NCBI RefSeq assembly: GCF_021155765.1
Contig: NC_060107.1
Coordinates: forward strand, 354,501-418,500
Length of the DNA stretch: 64,000 bases
Direction of reading: 5' to 3'
From: Diprion similis
Taxonomy: Eukaryota > Arthropoda > Insecta > Hymenoptera > Diprionidae
Under the pieces are notes generated by a model. It was not told the DNA's origin, searched no databases, and saw only the letters and a list, made by a program, of their open reading frames with translations. This document shows, piece by piece, positions 51,417-64,000 of this stretch. The number at the start of each line of letters is the position of its first letter. Position 1 is the stretch's first letter. The translations under genes were made by a program, and so were the position numbers.

Positions 51417-53329
51417 GAGGAACGTACAAAACACTGCGGCTGACCGAATCTCAATAACTAATCGACAACGAACTCGAGGTTTTATAATTAAACAAATTAG
51501 TGATCGATATCTCGATCAATTATCACAATTCTTCTTCACCACTGATGACAGATGTACCAGACATAGGCACGGATCTCGTAATATATGGAAAACAGGAGCA
51601 AAGACGCCAGAATCAATTTCCTCGACGCTCAGACATCTATGCTTGATACTCATAACCCGTGACGTATGTTTGTCATTTATCACGGAAGGGTTTCGGGGGT
51701 GGGTTGAGGGCCCGGAAGTGAGACGACGAAGAGTAAATAATACCCTGTCCCGATCGGTGTTCCCCGGCTCGTTTCGCCGTTCGAGTCGAGTTCCGCTCAA
51801 TTTCACTCGAGTGCAAACAACTGTTATTCCGTTCAAATAACGCATGACTAAGGCGAAGGCGAGCGAAGACAGGAGCAAAGAAGGATACGCGACGGTGGCT
51901 TCAAGTTGGGTTCAAAGAGCGTCTTCGAATTTCGGAATCGAACGTCGCGTCGGACTGAAGTCGGAGGCCGGAGGAAAGGACGAGGGTGGAAAGATGGAAA
52001 TAAAAAGAGGAGCTCAATCGCTGTTCGCCCGTTACAATTTCAACAACTTCTCCCCCCCCCCCCTTCCTCCCCCGCCCGCCCCTTGTAGAAGTTGATTCGA
52101 GTAAATTTCGTAGGTATACGTATCTCCGGATATCAAATACTTGCAACCTCTATAGGGCGGCAGATTCGGTGTGTTGAAAAAATTGCAAGACTGAATAATT
52201 TGACGATATTGAAACAGTATCCTCGGGAAATGTTCTTCCTCATCGTCGCATTACCATCGCGGAAGAACGAATTTTACGGGTTCTTTCGCGGTTTGCCGAT
52301 CTGATTCCACTAATTTTATTTGCCTGTTTTCATTTTTTACGATTTTGTCTCCACTTTTACTATCTGTCACTCCCTATTCGTATATTATCTTGGTTATGAA
52401 AAAAATACTATTTTTTTTTTAGAGTTTCTAGTGAAATGAATGAATTTAGATTCTATACATCGAATAATATCTAAAACTTTTATTTATTACGTATAAATAA
52501 AACGTTTTTACCAAGATGTGATGGACTTTATCGGTATTAACGTTGTCAGGGGTGGTACAATGAGAGCGTGATGGAAGATTACGCTTGAAGTTTGATACGA
52601 GAAAGTCAATACGAAAATAGAAGAAGTACGAAAAATATTAATTTTTAAATTTTATTTATCAATTTATTTACATTTCTAGTTTATTGTTGATTATTATTTT
52701 TGGATGAAATTGATTTAAATGCAAAACTGAAGTTAATTGTTTAGCTGTTATTTACAATAAATGTTTGTGAAAATAGGTAATTTCTTTAAAATCTGAAATA
52801 TCGTTCTGGTTTCTACAAAAACAAACTTTATCTAATAAAATTGTATTTTATTTCATTAGTCACGTAAAGGAAATGAAAATTTGATTTACAGAACCGAGAC
52901 TCAAACTTGAAAAAAATACCCATATTTCTATGAACGACATACTGCAGTCGAGAGAAGAAACTCTGGCTCCAATTTATTCTGGATCAGCCTGTACAAACTG
53001 GGAATTTCGGGTCTGCTATGCCCGGTTGACTTCGGAAAAACACGTGCTGCAGCATCCGCATCAATCAGGCGATTAACGCACCGGAAAGAACCGATCGATA
53101 AAATTCCCCACGTAGTATCGAGATGGAATAAGAAAGAAGTGTGGGTGAGCGGGGTAGAGAAACGGTTCCGAAAACGTGAAAGGAAATAGACAGCGAGGGC
53201 GGGCAAAAAAGCAAATAAGAAAAAAAATAGGCGAGAACACACCAGAGAAAAAACACACCTTTACACATGGTTTATTTTCTTTTTTGTGCTTCGATGTTTC
53301 ACGATAACTTTTCGTAACATCGCTCAGTC

Positions 53330-53813
53330 TTAAGGTCATGTAGTACTTCTACCCTTACCGACCGAACAAACTCACCCTCTTTTTTCCTGTATTAAATATA
53401 CAAACGAACGAAAAGCGTTAAAATTTCTACTCTGCATCGCTCTTTTGTAACGGAATTCAGGAAAGTTACTAATATCCCGAAAATCGCGAAAGAATTTCGC
53501 TGTTCCGGCAAGAATATGGAGTAAAGTAAAAATGAGCCATCGTGAGACTGTTTTCATGCAACATTGTGGTCGCTCGCGCGACGAGAACTAGGACTTAAAA
53601 TAATTTCGTAAGTAAAAGATGCTCTCACGATCAGCTGGGCACACATTTTTTTCACGATTTTCACTACACAAGTAATTTTCCTGGATTCCGCTGTGCAAAT
53701 GATCGATGCGCCGTCAAAGTTTCAACCCTCTCCGTTCGTTTTTTACTTAATATAAAAAGAAAAAAGGTTAACTTTGCTCGGTCGGTAAATGTAGGATTAC
53801 TACGTCACCTTAA
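53330..53813. mobile_element. MITE-like element flanked by TTAA, family F
   Basis: The left end TTAAGGTCATGTAGTA and the right end TACTACGTCACCTTAA form an inverted repeat that continues inward through TTACCGACCGA for about 55 bp. Both ends carry TTAA, which could be a piggyBac-type target duplication or part of the terminus. About 484 bp, non-coding. Confidence 0.65.
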
Positions 53814-55574
53814 TTCTTCATCCCTTGGTCTGATCTCCTCCTAATCGAAACGATCATCAATAATTTGGCAAACTTTCGTCTTGTTTCGTTTCGTTTCGTC
53901 TGGAGCCGGTTAATGGGGGTTGGGAACACCGACGGCGGTGGGGAAATTTATGGTGAAATCTCCAGCCCTCTCGGAGGGTCCTCTCGCAACCCGCGACGGT
54001 CGAGCGGCGTAACCGCGCGTTGATATTCATGCCGACAGGTTGCCGTTATTGACTGCATGTGCGGATAAACTGTACACCAGAGGCGCGGCTTCGGCTGCAG
54101 CATCAACAGAAGCAGATACAGAAGCGCTTCGCTGCGTTTGACAGCGGCAGACGAATGGGCAGAATCGCGTTTCCACACGTGTGCCTGGCTGGTTGGCCGC
54201 CCTCCGTGTCCGTTGCGACCCTCAATGTGCCCACCACTCCTTCGGCTTCAGGACTAATTCTTCCTCTCTCCTTCCGGCTTCATCTCTATGCAGCTCAAGC
54301 GGTATGCCGGGTAGAGAAACGTGCCATATTCACGTTCGATCCTTTTTCTCAAGTCGAAGACCCTGTGATTAAATGAAAAACCCAATTTTCTTTACGATTA
54401 TTAGTATTTCTTAACAAGTTTCATGTTTTACCAAAAAACACTTTGCGATGAACTTCACGGAAATATGTTGATTTATGTTTTTGACACATTATTTCGTGAT
54501 GAAATGTAAAAAAATTGTGGAAGTCATCGTATACCATTTAAGGTTGAACTTTAACTTTGAATAACTTTTAAACGAGTCGACATGACGAAAAATCACATCA
54601 GACCTTTTTTGTGTATCGTCCAATTTCCTAGAAAAACATCTATTGATTTCTACAACTTACTCATTCGTTGGAGCGCAATAAAGTTCAAAAAAAAATTTCC
54701 CGTATCATTTAAATGGGAAATCAAAAATCCCGATTCGGCATCTCTCAATATTAATATTATATTAATATTTGTTTTTCATAATCTTGAACGATATGTTCAC
54801 GGCAACTAAAGAAAAAAAAAAATCTTTTTTCTCTGGCCCACCCTAATATCCACATATACATACAACGACAGTAAAAAAATACGGGAAGAAATGGGGATGA
54901 GTGCGAAATTGATGGTAAAAAAATAGAATAATTCAAGCTGCGACGGAACTAACTGAAGCGAAATGGCAGGCATTGTGTCTCCATGAATGAGGGAGGCACG
55001 GCATGTAGAGTATATCGCTATATCCTGATCGTCCAGTCTTCATACTCACAGGCAAAAATTTGTACGTTAATTTTTTTTCTTCTTTCTTTTTCACCCTCTC
55101 TTTTCCACATACAAAAATCCGCTCGACAATCTGCTCCGCGATTCTACTGTGTGTACATTAATATTGGGGGACAGAACGGGACGTGAAAAGCAAAGGGTGA
55201 ATCGCTCGAGGGTGCGGAATATAATGTGGAAGATCAGAGCTGATCTGATTTTGAGCGAGGTTGGAGCCTCAATTACATCCTCGATTAGCGGAATTCGGTA
55301 AAACAGCCAGCACGTTGCGTTGTCGAATTTTTTTTACTCCCTGGTAAGCTCGTTAATTTATATTATACATATACTCACGCTCTTGGGAATATTATATGCA
55401 AAATACGTAATTTTCTGTGTAGCGTCAAGGTTTGCATTTCATTTCGTTCTATTTGACAGTGATAAAAGTTAGGCGGAGCAGAAATCTCGGATTTACTCGC
55501 GTGCGGGAAAAATAATACATTCAAATATGTAGGGGGCCTCTCTTTTGTCTTTAAATTGGCAAACGGGCGGCAGC

Positions 55575-55594
55575 GGGGGGGGGGGGGGGGGGGG
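55575..55594. repeat. Poly(G) run of 20
   Basis: Twenty consecutive G residues followed by AGGGGG. Confidence 0.95.
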
Positions 55595-58471
55595 AGGGGG
55601 AGCAGATTTTTTTTCTGCCCCGTTTATCCCCGGCGACGGGACCCCTTGGAAACCCAACGGAGATGTAAAGAAGGGAAAAGGTAAAATCGAATCATACGAA
55701 ATCAGATGAAAACAGTGGAAGGACGAAGAGAGAAGCAAGAAAATTATCGTAGTAAAAGTTGTAGACATATATATTTGGAATTCGCTCGTCTCAGAGGAAA
55801 TGCATGCGTGACTAGATTCGATCAAACCGATGCATCAAAGCAAGCAAAGGTAGAAGCACAGCGTACGTGAATTTTTTCTGTGGGCAACCCCTTTTCTATT
55901 TTCCGCATCCCCGTGACGAGAATAACGTAAAAAAATACACGTACGTTTTGTATTCCGCACGAGTGAATCCTTCGTTCTTCGCTTCGTTCCTGTATATCTC
56001 TCCTCCCCAACGCTGAATTGAAAAATCAAGACGACACGCGTCAGGGTGGAGGACGAGAGTCTTATTTTCTACCTCCCTGCCTCACCCCCCCCCCCTCCCG
56101 CCCCGTTTTCTTCTTGGGGTCAGTCTCCAATTCATTCGAATGGGTTGCAGTTGACGTGAAAATCCACGGGGAGTTGAAAAAGTGATTTTTTATGAGGCTA
56201 AAGTTAGTTACGTTGATCGACATGGTGTCCAGCGGTCCTGGAAATCTCCTTGAATCTTGTTTGTCCTCCAAAAGTCCTGAAAATTATTCTTGAATTGTTC
56301 TTGTGTCCTGGAAATATTCTATTTTTAATTTCTTTGAATCTGTTACCGATTTTTTTTTCGTACACCATTAAACGTAACGAAATCAGAGATGAAAAATTAC
56401 GCAAAAATCCACAATTTTGGAATGCAGATTTTCAAGGAGTCGGTTTTTCGAAATGAGACTATGTTCATAATTATATCTTTGACAAATCGTAGAAAGTAGT
56501 ACTTAAAATACAGATCATTCGAAACCTATCGACGAATTGCAAGACCTCGTAAATCAAATTCAGACTCACCTGTATTTTTAATCTATTATTTGTCAAAGTC
56601 ATTTCGTTATATTGTCGGGGGTTCAAAGGCGTCTACCCCTTTCTTTTCTCCCCTATTTTCTTCCCTCAGCGTAATGATAAGAAATAATCTTCCTCGAGGA
56701 AAGTGGCAAGATGACTTCAATTTACACCCTCTTTGCTCGTTCGCGGGCAGATCGATTATTACGTACCCGAGGTGTAGTTTTCATTGTAAAATGGAATAAT
56801 ATTTCTGCACGCCGTCCGTAAGATTGGCTCGTTCATATCCGGTTCTCCTGGGATAAATTGAGTTCTGGAAATTACCGTAGCGAGACCGCATGCATCTCTC
56901 ATCGCCCCGGAACTCACAGGGTGCAAGATAATAAAACCACCCCACCCCCGTCCCTCCCATTCTCACTGCTAGCCCGGAACGTTAACGAGCATATTTTACA
57001 TTTTATTACGCTACTTAGCGCACTGCACACACATTCACACAGACGCATACCTTATAAAAAGTCTTCTTTTTCACATTCATTGTCTCAGTCATGATGCATC
57101 CCTTATATGTATAGGTTCCCTCTCATCGGCAATTATTCGCCGCTTTAAAATCCGAATTACGTATATGAGTCGCAATATTTTTCTGCGCAAGCTTGGTCCA
57201 CCTTAAGCTAGACACGTATTGCAAAAATTTGTGACTTCCGGTGCAGGACGCGAGGAGAGAAGAGAACAGGGCTCAGCCCTGATTCGTGAACTAAACTCAA
57301 ACCATCGTCTAAACTCGCGACTCTTCTCTCCTTATCTATGTCATCAGCCTTACATCCGCCAAGTTCGTTTCCTGATAAATTACTTTAAAGTTGGGAAAAC
57401 GGCTTGAGGGTGGAAAGACGAAGCGAATTATCTGCGAACAACCACCGCGCTGTGCTGTGGTGAGAATATAAACAATGCATTTTAATTAGTTATTCCCGCA
57501 CGTCTGACGAAGGTGGAATTTAAAATTCTTCACCCCCAATGCACCCGCTGGAGTTCTATGAAACAGTTTCAAATTCTTTTCAAGCGCGCGAAGGAAAATT
57601 TGGGAAACTGTCCTAAACCGTGTTGAGTAGAATCTCCAAAACCAGGCATCGTGACTTGAGAAGGGGTTTCAAATGAGATTTTCTTTTTCAAAAAGGATTT
57701 CAAACGAGATGGAAAAGGCGGAAGGTCCTCTAAGACTTTGTAGAAACACTGGCATACTTTGTAGATATGCCCTTTTCTTCGCCAATTCCAAGAGCCGAGG
57801 GGCGTTGGGATTAAAAATTAAAAAACTTAAGAAGAGAAAGAAAAAACAGTCTAGATGGTCCAATTCCGAGTTTCAGAGACGGCGGCTCTTCTCCGAGGCT
57901 TTTCTTTGTGAAAAAAATGTTCACCACGTCCGTCTTCACCGAGGCGCGACGACCCCGCGCCACGAAGGCGTGATCGTAATGACAAACGACATTCGTCTCT
58001 TCAGCCCTTCGACGCACCTCTTCTGAATATGAAAAAGCCGGACGCGCCCTTTTTTCTAATTTCTATTTTTCATTTCGCAACAAAGTTCACCGAGCCAGTC
58101 GGACAACTCACGTGGATCTTCCCTTTTCTCGCAGTTATAATGTGGAAATACTGGAAACTTACGTTATAGATTCACCTATTCACCTACGTAGCTATAACTT
58201 ATTCGGTAGGCACGACGCGAAACACGTGACAGAAGGACGGGGAGGATCCCGGGCCAATACCCATCACTGTTACCGTCTCTTCGCAAACTTTATCCCTCGG
58301 AAAAATCTACGTTCTCTGCATGCCAATACGCCGTCTTATATAGTAGGAGGCAAAAACGCTTACACATACCGGCTGTAGGGTACAACAGACGATGATATTC
58401 AAAGTCAACGTTATTACCGTACCTACTGTGCAGAATGTCACGGAATATCACCCTCTCCTATTACTCCTAAG

Positions 58472-58882
58472 CAGGATGGCGAAAAATTTTTGTAAAAAAA
58501 ATTCCATGACATTTTCAAATTTTCCACGACTTAAAAACTACTTTTCTCTGACGTTTTCCCAGTTCTAGATAGTAACTAGAACATAAGCTTATAAGCGTTC
58601 GGATTATTAACTCTGTATTTCGGGATCAAATTCAATTCGAACTGAATAAAAATATTGTGTACGAAAAAAATCAGTTTAAGCCAAATTGTTTTCTTGGCGA
58701 AAAAAAAGTGAACTCGTTGCTTCAAAAAATCATTTCCAATCTACATGATAGAAAACTGATAGTTCTAGCTTTTTCTAAGACCAAATTAAAAATCCTACGA
58801 CAGGTCCAGGTTTTCGATGAACGGTTTCAAATACCCTGAAGTTTCCAGGTTTTCTAAGCTCTGCAGGTCTGTCGCCACCCTG
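58472..58882. mobile_element. MITE-like element with CAGG(A/G)TGGCGA termini, family G
   Basis: The left end CAGGATGGCGA and the right end (reverse complement CAGGGTGGCGA) are short terminal inverted repeats about 410 bp apart. The interior holds AGGTCCAGGTTTTCGATGAA and TTTCCAGGTTTTC motifs. I could not find a clean target duplication. Non-coding. Confidence 0.5.
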
Positions 58883-59039
58883 GTAAGGTATAAATGATCC
58901 ACGCGTAGACGAAATCAGTCGCTGTAGCGTTAAGGGAAAAAAAAAGAAAAAAAGAAACAAACTGCAGATAAATAGGAAAGAAGTATACGTACAAAGAAGG
59001 AAAAAATATTCAGGTTACGTAGCGTCGTGACGACGGGGA

Positions 59040-59078
59040 AATATATATATATACATATATATATATATATGTATGTAT
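59040..59078. repeat. (TA)n microsatellite
   Basis: Two TA runs interrupted by ATACAT, ending in GTATGTATAA. Confidence 0.9.
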
Positions 59079-59437
59079 AACGTATACAGGCGGATACGTA
59101 TTACGGTACAAATTGAATTTCTTGTACCTTGTAGCGTGCTCTCTCAGAAACGAGCTGCCGGTAAAGTGGCGCGATTTATGACTCTGGGGGATCCCGGGGT
59201 GCACGGCCAGGGTCCATAATCTACTCGAAAGTAAAACAAATGCAAAGAAGGGAGGAGACGACGCTGGAAGACAATTTGCGTCGTTAAGAGGGAAATACTC
59301 GGGTATCGTATACAGTATAAGATACCGAGCCGATATTCGCCATGAAGCGAGCCGAGGAAAATATTATCTCGACTTGTCGCTTGTCGCCGTTTTCGTTCAT
59401 CCGCTTCGTCCACGCACCACGTGTAAAGCAACCCCCT

Positions 59438-59457
59438 CCCCCCCCCCCCCCCCCCCC
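59438..59457. repeat. Poly(C) run of 20
   Basis: Twenty consecutive C residues preceded by CCCCCT. Confidence 0.95.
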
Positions 59458-60369
59458 TCCTCAACCGGCATTTCCTTCGCGCACCGCGCCAATCGGTATC
59501 AGGAAAGGAGAAACTCCGGGGCTGCAGAAGCGCCACGTCGAATCGCTTGTACGTATAGGTATGCAGTCGGCGGCGAAGCGACGCGACGCGCGACGTCGAG
59601 TTTGGGTAAACACGGTGTTCTGTTTATTTATTCTTCCTTTGCAACTCCGGTTCGCATACGTGTTCTACGAGCGCTGATGCAGGCTTCCACGGTACATACT
59701 CGTTTCGGACGAGGGTGGAGAAACGGCGTCGAGGTACGCGTGTAGACCTTCCACCACCCCCACACCCAACCCCTTCTGGCGAACCGTCGCATACTAGGTA
59801 TGTGGGTGTAATACGTGTACGCGTAACGCGGGGACGAGGGTGTTGGTTATGTATGTCGGTTGTACCCTGTGCACGACAGGGGCTGCCCGAATTAATATAA
59901 ATTTCATTTGCCGCGACAGCGAGCGTCCCCACCCCTCACCCCCAACCCTCAACCACCGACTCCGCGTCGGCCTTACAAGCCAGTTCCCACTGCAGCTACT
60001 ACCATCTACCCCTTTGTTTCTCATCTCATCTCCTTTTGCTCCTCTTCTCGTTCTCTCCCGTCTCCTTCTCGCTTTCCTCTGGATTCAGGGAACACTCCCT
60101 GCCACGGAGGAACAGGGATAGGGTGCTCAATGCAAGTGTGAGACCGTCGTAGGTAGACGTAGACGGACAGACGCAATTGCTTTTCCACCTCGCATGCGAA
60201 CGAGGATAGATGTTATTTCGCTTATCGATGAAACTGATCGAAGTCATCAAAGTCACAGCTAACTTCATTTATTTCTATTTTTTTGTATCAGGTTTTCCAA
60301 CTATATTCATCTATTACATTATTCAATTTTTCGATGTCCATGCGTGGAGTTTGCCCAACATTGTCGTAT

Positions 60370-60400
60370 TATTATCATCATTATTATTATTATTATTTTC
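60370..60400. repeat. (ATT)n microsatellite
   Basis: Imperfect TTA/ATT run with two ATC variants. Confidence 0.85.
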
Positions 60401-61420
60401 GGCAAAAATATTTCCACCGGATAGATACGCTCCAGAGTTTGAAGATGCAATGACCACCTTACCGCGGTACATAACCTCGGGTAAATAGATCAGTAAATAG
60501 CCGTGTCATCAGGTTCTTTCCGGAACGGGGTTGCAGACAGTGTCGAGGGTGAAGAAGCTAAGCGTGAAGCTTCCGGTAGCTGGGTGATATTCCACCCCTT
60601 CGACGATCCCTCTCCACTCCTTCCCTTATACACGTAACTGTGTAGGTCAACACGTACGGCACATGAACGGCAGGAGGAAGGCAGGCGAAGAGCCGTCTCA
60701 GGTTTTATACGCCAGACACCGAGATCTCTCGAACTTTCGTGTTCATGGAATTCCTGCAAGCTCGGATCGACATCGACATCGACATCGACGAGGATGTTCC
60801 AGGAGGGCCATAGATCGAGTCTGGCCCTTGACCCGTCTGAGCCAGCAGACTGTGGATCCTCCCTGTCGGTATGTGGCTGTTGGCCGTTTGTTGTACGAAG
60901 TTGGCTGCCCGGCAGCGGAGCTTGCAGCCTGCAGCTTGAAGCTTGCAGTGAATCGGACGATTCTCCGGGGCCTTTTCCAAACCCCAGACTTCGTCGACTC
61001 GCGACGTGTGGAAAAGGAAGGGCGGCGATATCCACACACTCTCTGCCACACTTTACGCTTTACACAACTGCCGAGGGGATCCGCAGAGAACTGCCGAGGA
61101 TCCACCCCCCTCCCCCTACCACCACCACCCCGAAGAGCGCCAGGGACTGTGAGGGAAATTAAGCAATTAGTAACTTTGCACCACAGAGGCGCTCTCAGCG
61201 AGATTTGATTATGTTTTCGGTTTAAGCTCTCCGGAGTGCCTCAAGTGCCTACAGTTGTGCACTTTCTTCTCACCCCCCCCTCCCCCCCCTCCCCCCACCC
61301 TTCCTCCGCCTCTCTGCCAGCGTCCTTCTTTGTGTTCAAGAAAATTTGCGCGATTCGAAATAACGAATTAACGCCAAATTATTCTTTCATCTTAGATAAT
61401 GACGTTTGGCAATTTTTATT

Positions 61421-62056
61421 GAAAGTCCGAATTTAAAAAGCAACGAAAGTACTGAATTCCGAATTTTTTTGTGGCGAAACTTAAGAGTAGAGAAATCGAA
61501 TTGACGAAATATCAAAGTTTCGAATGGTTCGAAACTCGACGTTCAAAGTTTTGCAAGGGTAAGGTTCCGAAAGGGCGTAACCCGATAAAATCAAAGTACC
61601 GAAAGTGAGAAAATTGGATAATTCTAAAATCTGAAACTTGAAATTCTGAATGATCAAAGATTTTCAGTTCTGAGAATTTCTGGCTTGGTGAAACTTCACT
61701 TCGTTGATCTTTCTTTGTTTTGGATTTTTCATATTTTTATGCTCGAAATTCTGGTCATTCTGATTTTCGGTTTTTCTGATTTTTCACACCTACTCGTCGA
61801 ATGAACTACACCGCGTGAGTATTAATTCTCATAATTGCACTCTATCGAAACTTTATCTTTCGAAATATTGCTTTGTCAGAACCATGCTCTACAGTAACTT
61901 GAATTTTCGAAATCTTGCGCTTAAGAACTTTGCGCCGTCGGCTGTCCGAACATTCTAAACTTTATCGTTTCGTAAAAGTTTGATTTCTTCACTTCAAGTT
62001 TCGCCACTAAATAATTCTGAATTAGGCGCTTTCCGAACTTTTCAAATTCGGAACTT
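61421..62056. mobile_element. Inverted-repeat element, family B copy 2
   Basis: About 635 bp. The left end (from TCCGAATTTAAAAAG) and the right end form an imperfect inverted repeat of about 80 bp that includes TGGCGAAACTT. It is in the same orientation as the copy at 26990-27500 and longer inside, with extra TTTCGAAAT-type motifs. Non-coding. Confidence 0.7.
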
Positions 62057-63654
62057 CAACTCCACCCCCGTCGGGTTGCTTGGACTCTGATACCTATACT
62101 GTCACGTATCGCTCGGTGTAATTGAAATGGGTCAACGTCTGTTTTGATTGATTACCAAATAGGGGAAAGAGCTTGCTTACGTAACATGTAAACCGATATA
62201 ATTTGATCTCTGTGATGTTCAATAGTATCTAATTGTTCAGCTGCGTGAAGATACTTTTATTAATTTGATAAAATTGTGTGTTACTACCGACCGGTAAATC
62301 AAAGGAGGTGCTAAAAATGTACTGAAAAAGGGGGAAAAAAAACAATAAACAATAACCGACATACTCACAACAAACCGTTGGTAACGACAATGACGAGAAT
62401 GCACCCTTTTTGAAAAACACAATTTCTTTCACATTCATCGTCTCTCTTCAGTAATATCAATTTTTTTGTAGGTACTCTCACATTTTATACCTGTAGAAAC
62501 GAACCTCTAAGATTTTCAGTCTGTTGAGCAAAATTCCCTGAAATGTATTTTTCGCTCTTTTCAGTTTCTCTGCGATATTTCTTTTCACCTCCGTAGGTTG
62601 TTCGTCCTCGTCTTTATCTTCGTCCCTGGATCTCCTCCCGCTATTTTATCGCGCTTATTTCTTCTCGCCCTGTAAATTTCCCAGCAACCGCTGAACGAAC
62701 GAGAAAACATTGACCACCGGACTGCAACGAAGGGTGAACAAGCCGACCTCGTCATCCCGAAGTTTCCCCTCGAATCTATCCGAGCATCCCGAACTCCAAG
62801 AGAACTCCATTTAAATGGAACCGATCCAGTCTCGATTACAACATTCCAACAAGGTTTCGTACCAGCTACCGTAATTCTTTTCTGTAACCTCACCCTTACT
62901 GTCCTGCTTTCTAATTCCACGAGAGGAGATACCCCCAGCTTACCATGAATCATCAGTACAACCACCATATTCCAAAGTTTGCAACGAACGTTTGTGAATC
63001 AGGAAATAATCCTTCTATTCGCTGTTGGGGAAACTGGAGGACCTCCTTAGTCCCGCGGTGTGTAGGTAGAACACAGAGCTTTTCGTAAGCTGGTGAACAG
63101 GAGTTTCTTCAATTAGTTTGCGTGGCCCAACGCAGCTACAACGGTATTCCAGTATTACGTGGGAGTCTCTTACGCAATTTGCATACACCGAGTAGGCGGC
63201 CGTGTGTGGCTCCGTATTGTAGGTGTGAAAACACGCCATCGAACCCAGCTGCTCACCATCGTCGGTGTGTAACAGGGCGCGAGCGGGATGAGCGGGGGGA
63301 GGGAATGGTCAAAGGGATGAGTGAAGATTGGAACGGCACGAGGCGGACGCGTCCCGCGTGGATTTCGTTAATTAACCAACGCGCGTCCCTGGGGACCCCG
63401 CGATCCTCGCCTGCACCCTGCGGGACGTCGGTATTGCCCGTCAACGTAGGCATCCACCTGTACCTTGTTAACTGGCAGAAGTCACCCTGTAAAGCCATCT
63501 GTGTAATTGCGACCCCGGCTAGGAAGATGAGAAAAGCTGGAAGCTGGATGCTGGAAGCACGACTTCCGTGCACGAATCTTGAATGTCTGCGTTACGTGGA
63601 CGATAGCTAGAATCCCTATGCCCTGTAACGAGAGTATCGTAGCACCTAACGATA

Positions 63655-63725
63655 AGCCAAAGCTCTGGATTATGACAAGTTTCAGAGCGCTACGAAATTC
63701 TCTACGGGCTTTCAGAGCTTTGGCT
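63655..63725. other. Hairpin with perfect 13-bp arms
   Basis: AGCCAAAGCTCTG at 63655-63667 is the exact reverse complement of CAGAGCTTTGGCT at 63713-63725, with a 45-base spacer. The spacer shows little further pairing, so it is a weak precursor-RNA candidate. It may simply be a repeat remnant. Confidence 0.45.
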
Positions 63726-64000
63726 AATTAATTTATGTGATAACGCGAGGGGCGGAATACAGCCTCCTGACTAATTGTCTAAATAAGAACTAGGTACAGT
63801 GCCATGGAGTAGCAACGGAACGAGGTGGAGGGTTGTTCTCAATTAAAACAACCGACGGAGAACACGCCGTTACGATCTATGTACGGGATAGAACTTGTAC
63901 AAAGTTTCCCAATATATGTTTTTGACGATCGTGTAATTTTCTATCTTTCACCACACACGCTGCCCGACCGGGACGTGTAATTCACCGCCCCCCACCCCCA

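Larger units (their letters stand above)
46281..58471. other. Gene-poor region, third part
   Basis: Outside the inverted-repeat elements E and F, this is spacer with C- or G-rich runs and CCCT, CAG and GACGAG microsatellites. The part at about 54.4-54.85 kb reads like a degenerate repeat that I cannot classify. Confidence 0.5.
58883..64000. other. Gene-poor region, last part
   Basis: Apart from family B copy 2, microsatellites and the 63.65-kb hairpin, no exon can be supported. The 181-codon frames on both strands near 60.5-61.2 kb overlap each other in GC-rich sequence and look like chance frames. Confidence 0.5.

Noticed and set aside
60490..61208. 181-codon frames on both strands
   Set aside because: They overlap each other in GC-rich DNA, show no motif, and are best explained by low stop-codon density.
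63122..63610. 162-codon plus-strand frame
   Set aside because: Composition is Arg/Cys/Pro-rich as in chance frames; no motif or splice context, and an overlapping antisense frame is also open.

Overview
The window looks like nuclear DNA of an insect. It has GT-AG introns, N-terminal signal peptides, a TATA plus TCAGT-type arthropod initiator in front of one gene, many microsatellites and many short inverted-repeat (MITE-like) elements. A hymenopteran, perhaps a sawfly, is my best guess. It rests only on the general look of the repeats and genes, not on a marker gene.

Three spliced protein genes can be reconstructed, all in the first 25.4 kb. (1) 5202-6924, plus strand: four exons, a putative secreted protein of 368-382 aa that I do not recognise. 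(2) 8502-11847, minus strand: two exons, a 1,078-aa secreted protein. Its second exon carries a large in-frame tandem array of EKPV-type repeats, including three 183-bp higher-order units that are almost identical. Genes 1 and 2 are convergent. (3) 14920-25329, plus strand: nine exons joined by GT-AG introns in consistent phases, giving a 1,021-aa, highly charged, probably disordered protein. It has an MGxxxC-like N-terminus, a class I SH3 ligand (RPLPPKP) and two NPF motifs, which suggests a membrane-associated scaffold. Genes 2 and 3 are divergent and separated by about 3 kb.

From about 25.9 kb to the end (38 kb) I find no convincing coding exon. This stretch, plus the gene flanks, holds at least seven inverted-repeat element families seen directly as long imperfect terminal inverted repeats. 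These are a TA-flanked family (4.62 and 25.42 kb), a palindromic family (26.99 and 61.42 kb), and single elements at 36.73, 45.6, 50.92, 53.33 (TTAA-flanked) and 58.47 kb. There is also a three-copy dispersed family at 32.7, 35.7 and 38.0 kb. The rest is AT-rich spacer, microsatellites and several G or C homopolymer runs of about 20 bases. The desert may be intergenic or part of a large intron of a neighbouring gene.

I did not find a defence island, gene cluster or other obviously new multi-gene system. The most unusual items are the recently amplified repeat array of gene 2, the TA-flanked elements sitting at the ends of two genes, and the density of different MITE-like families.
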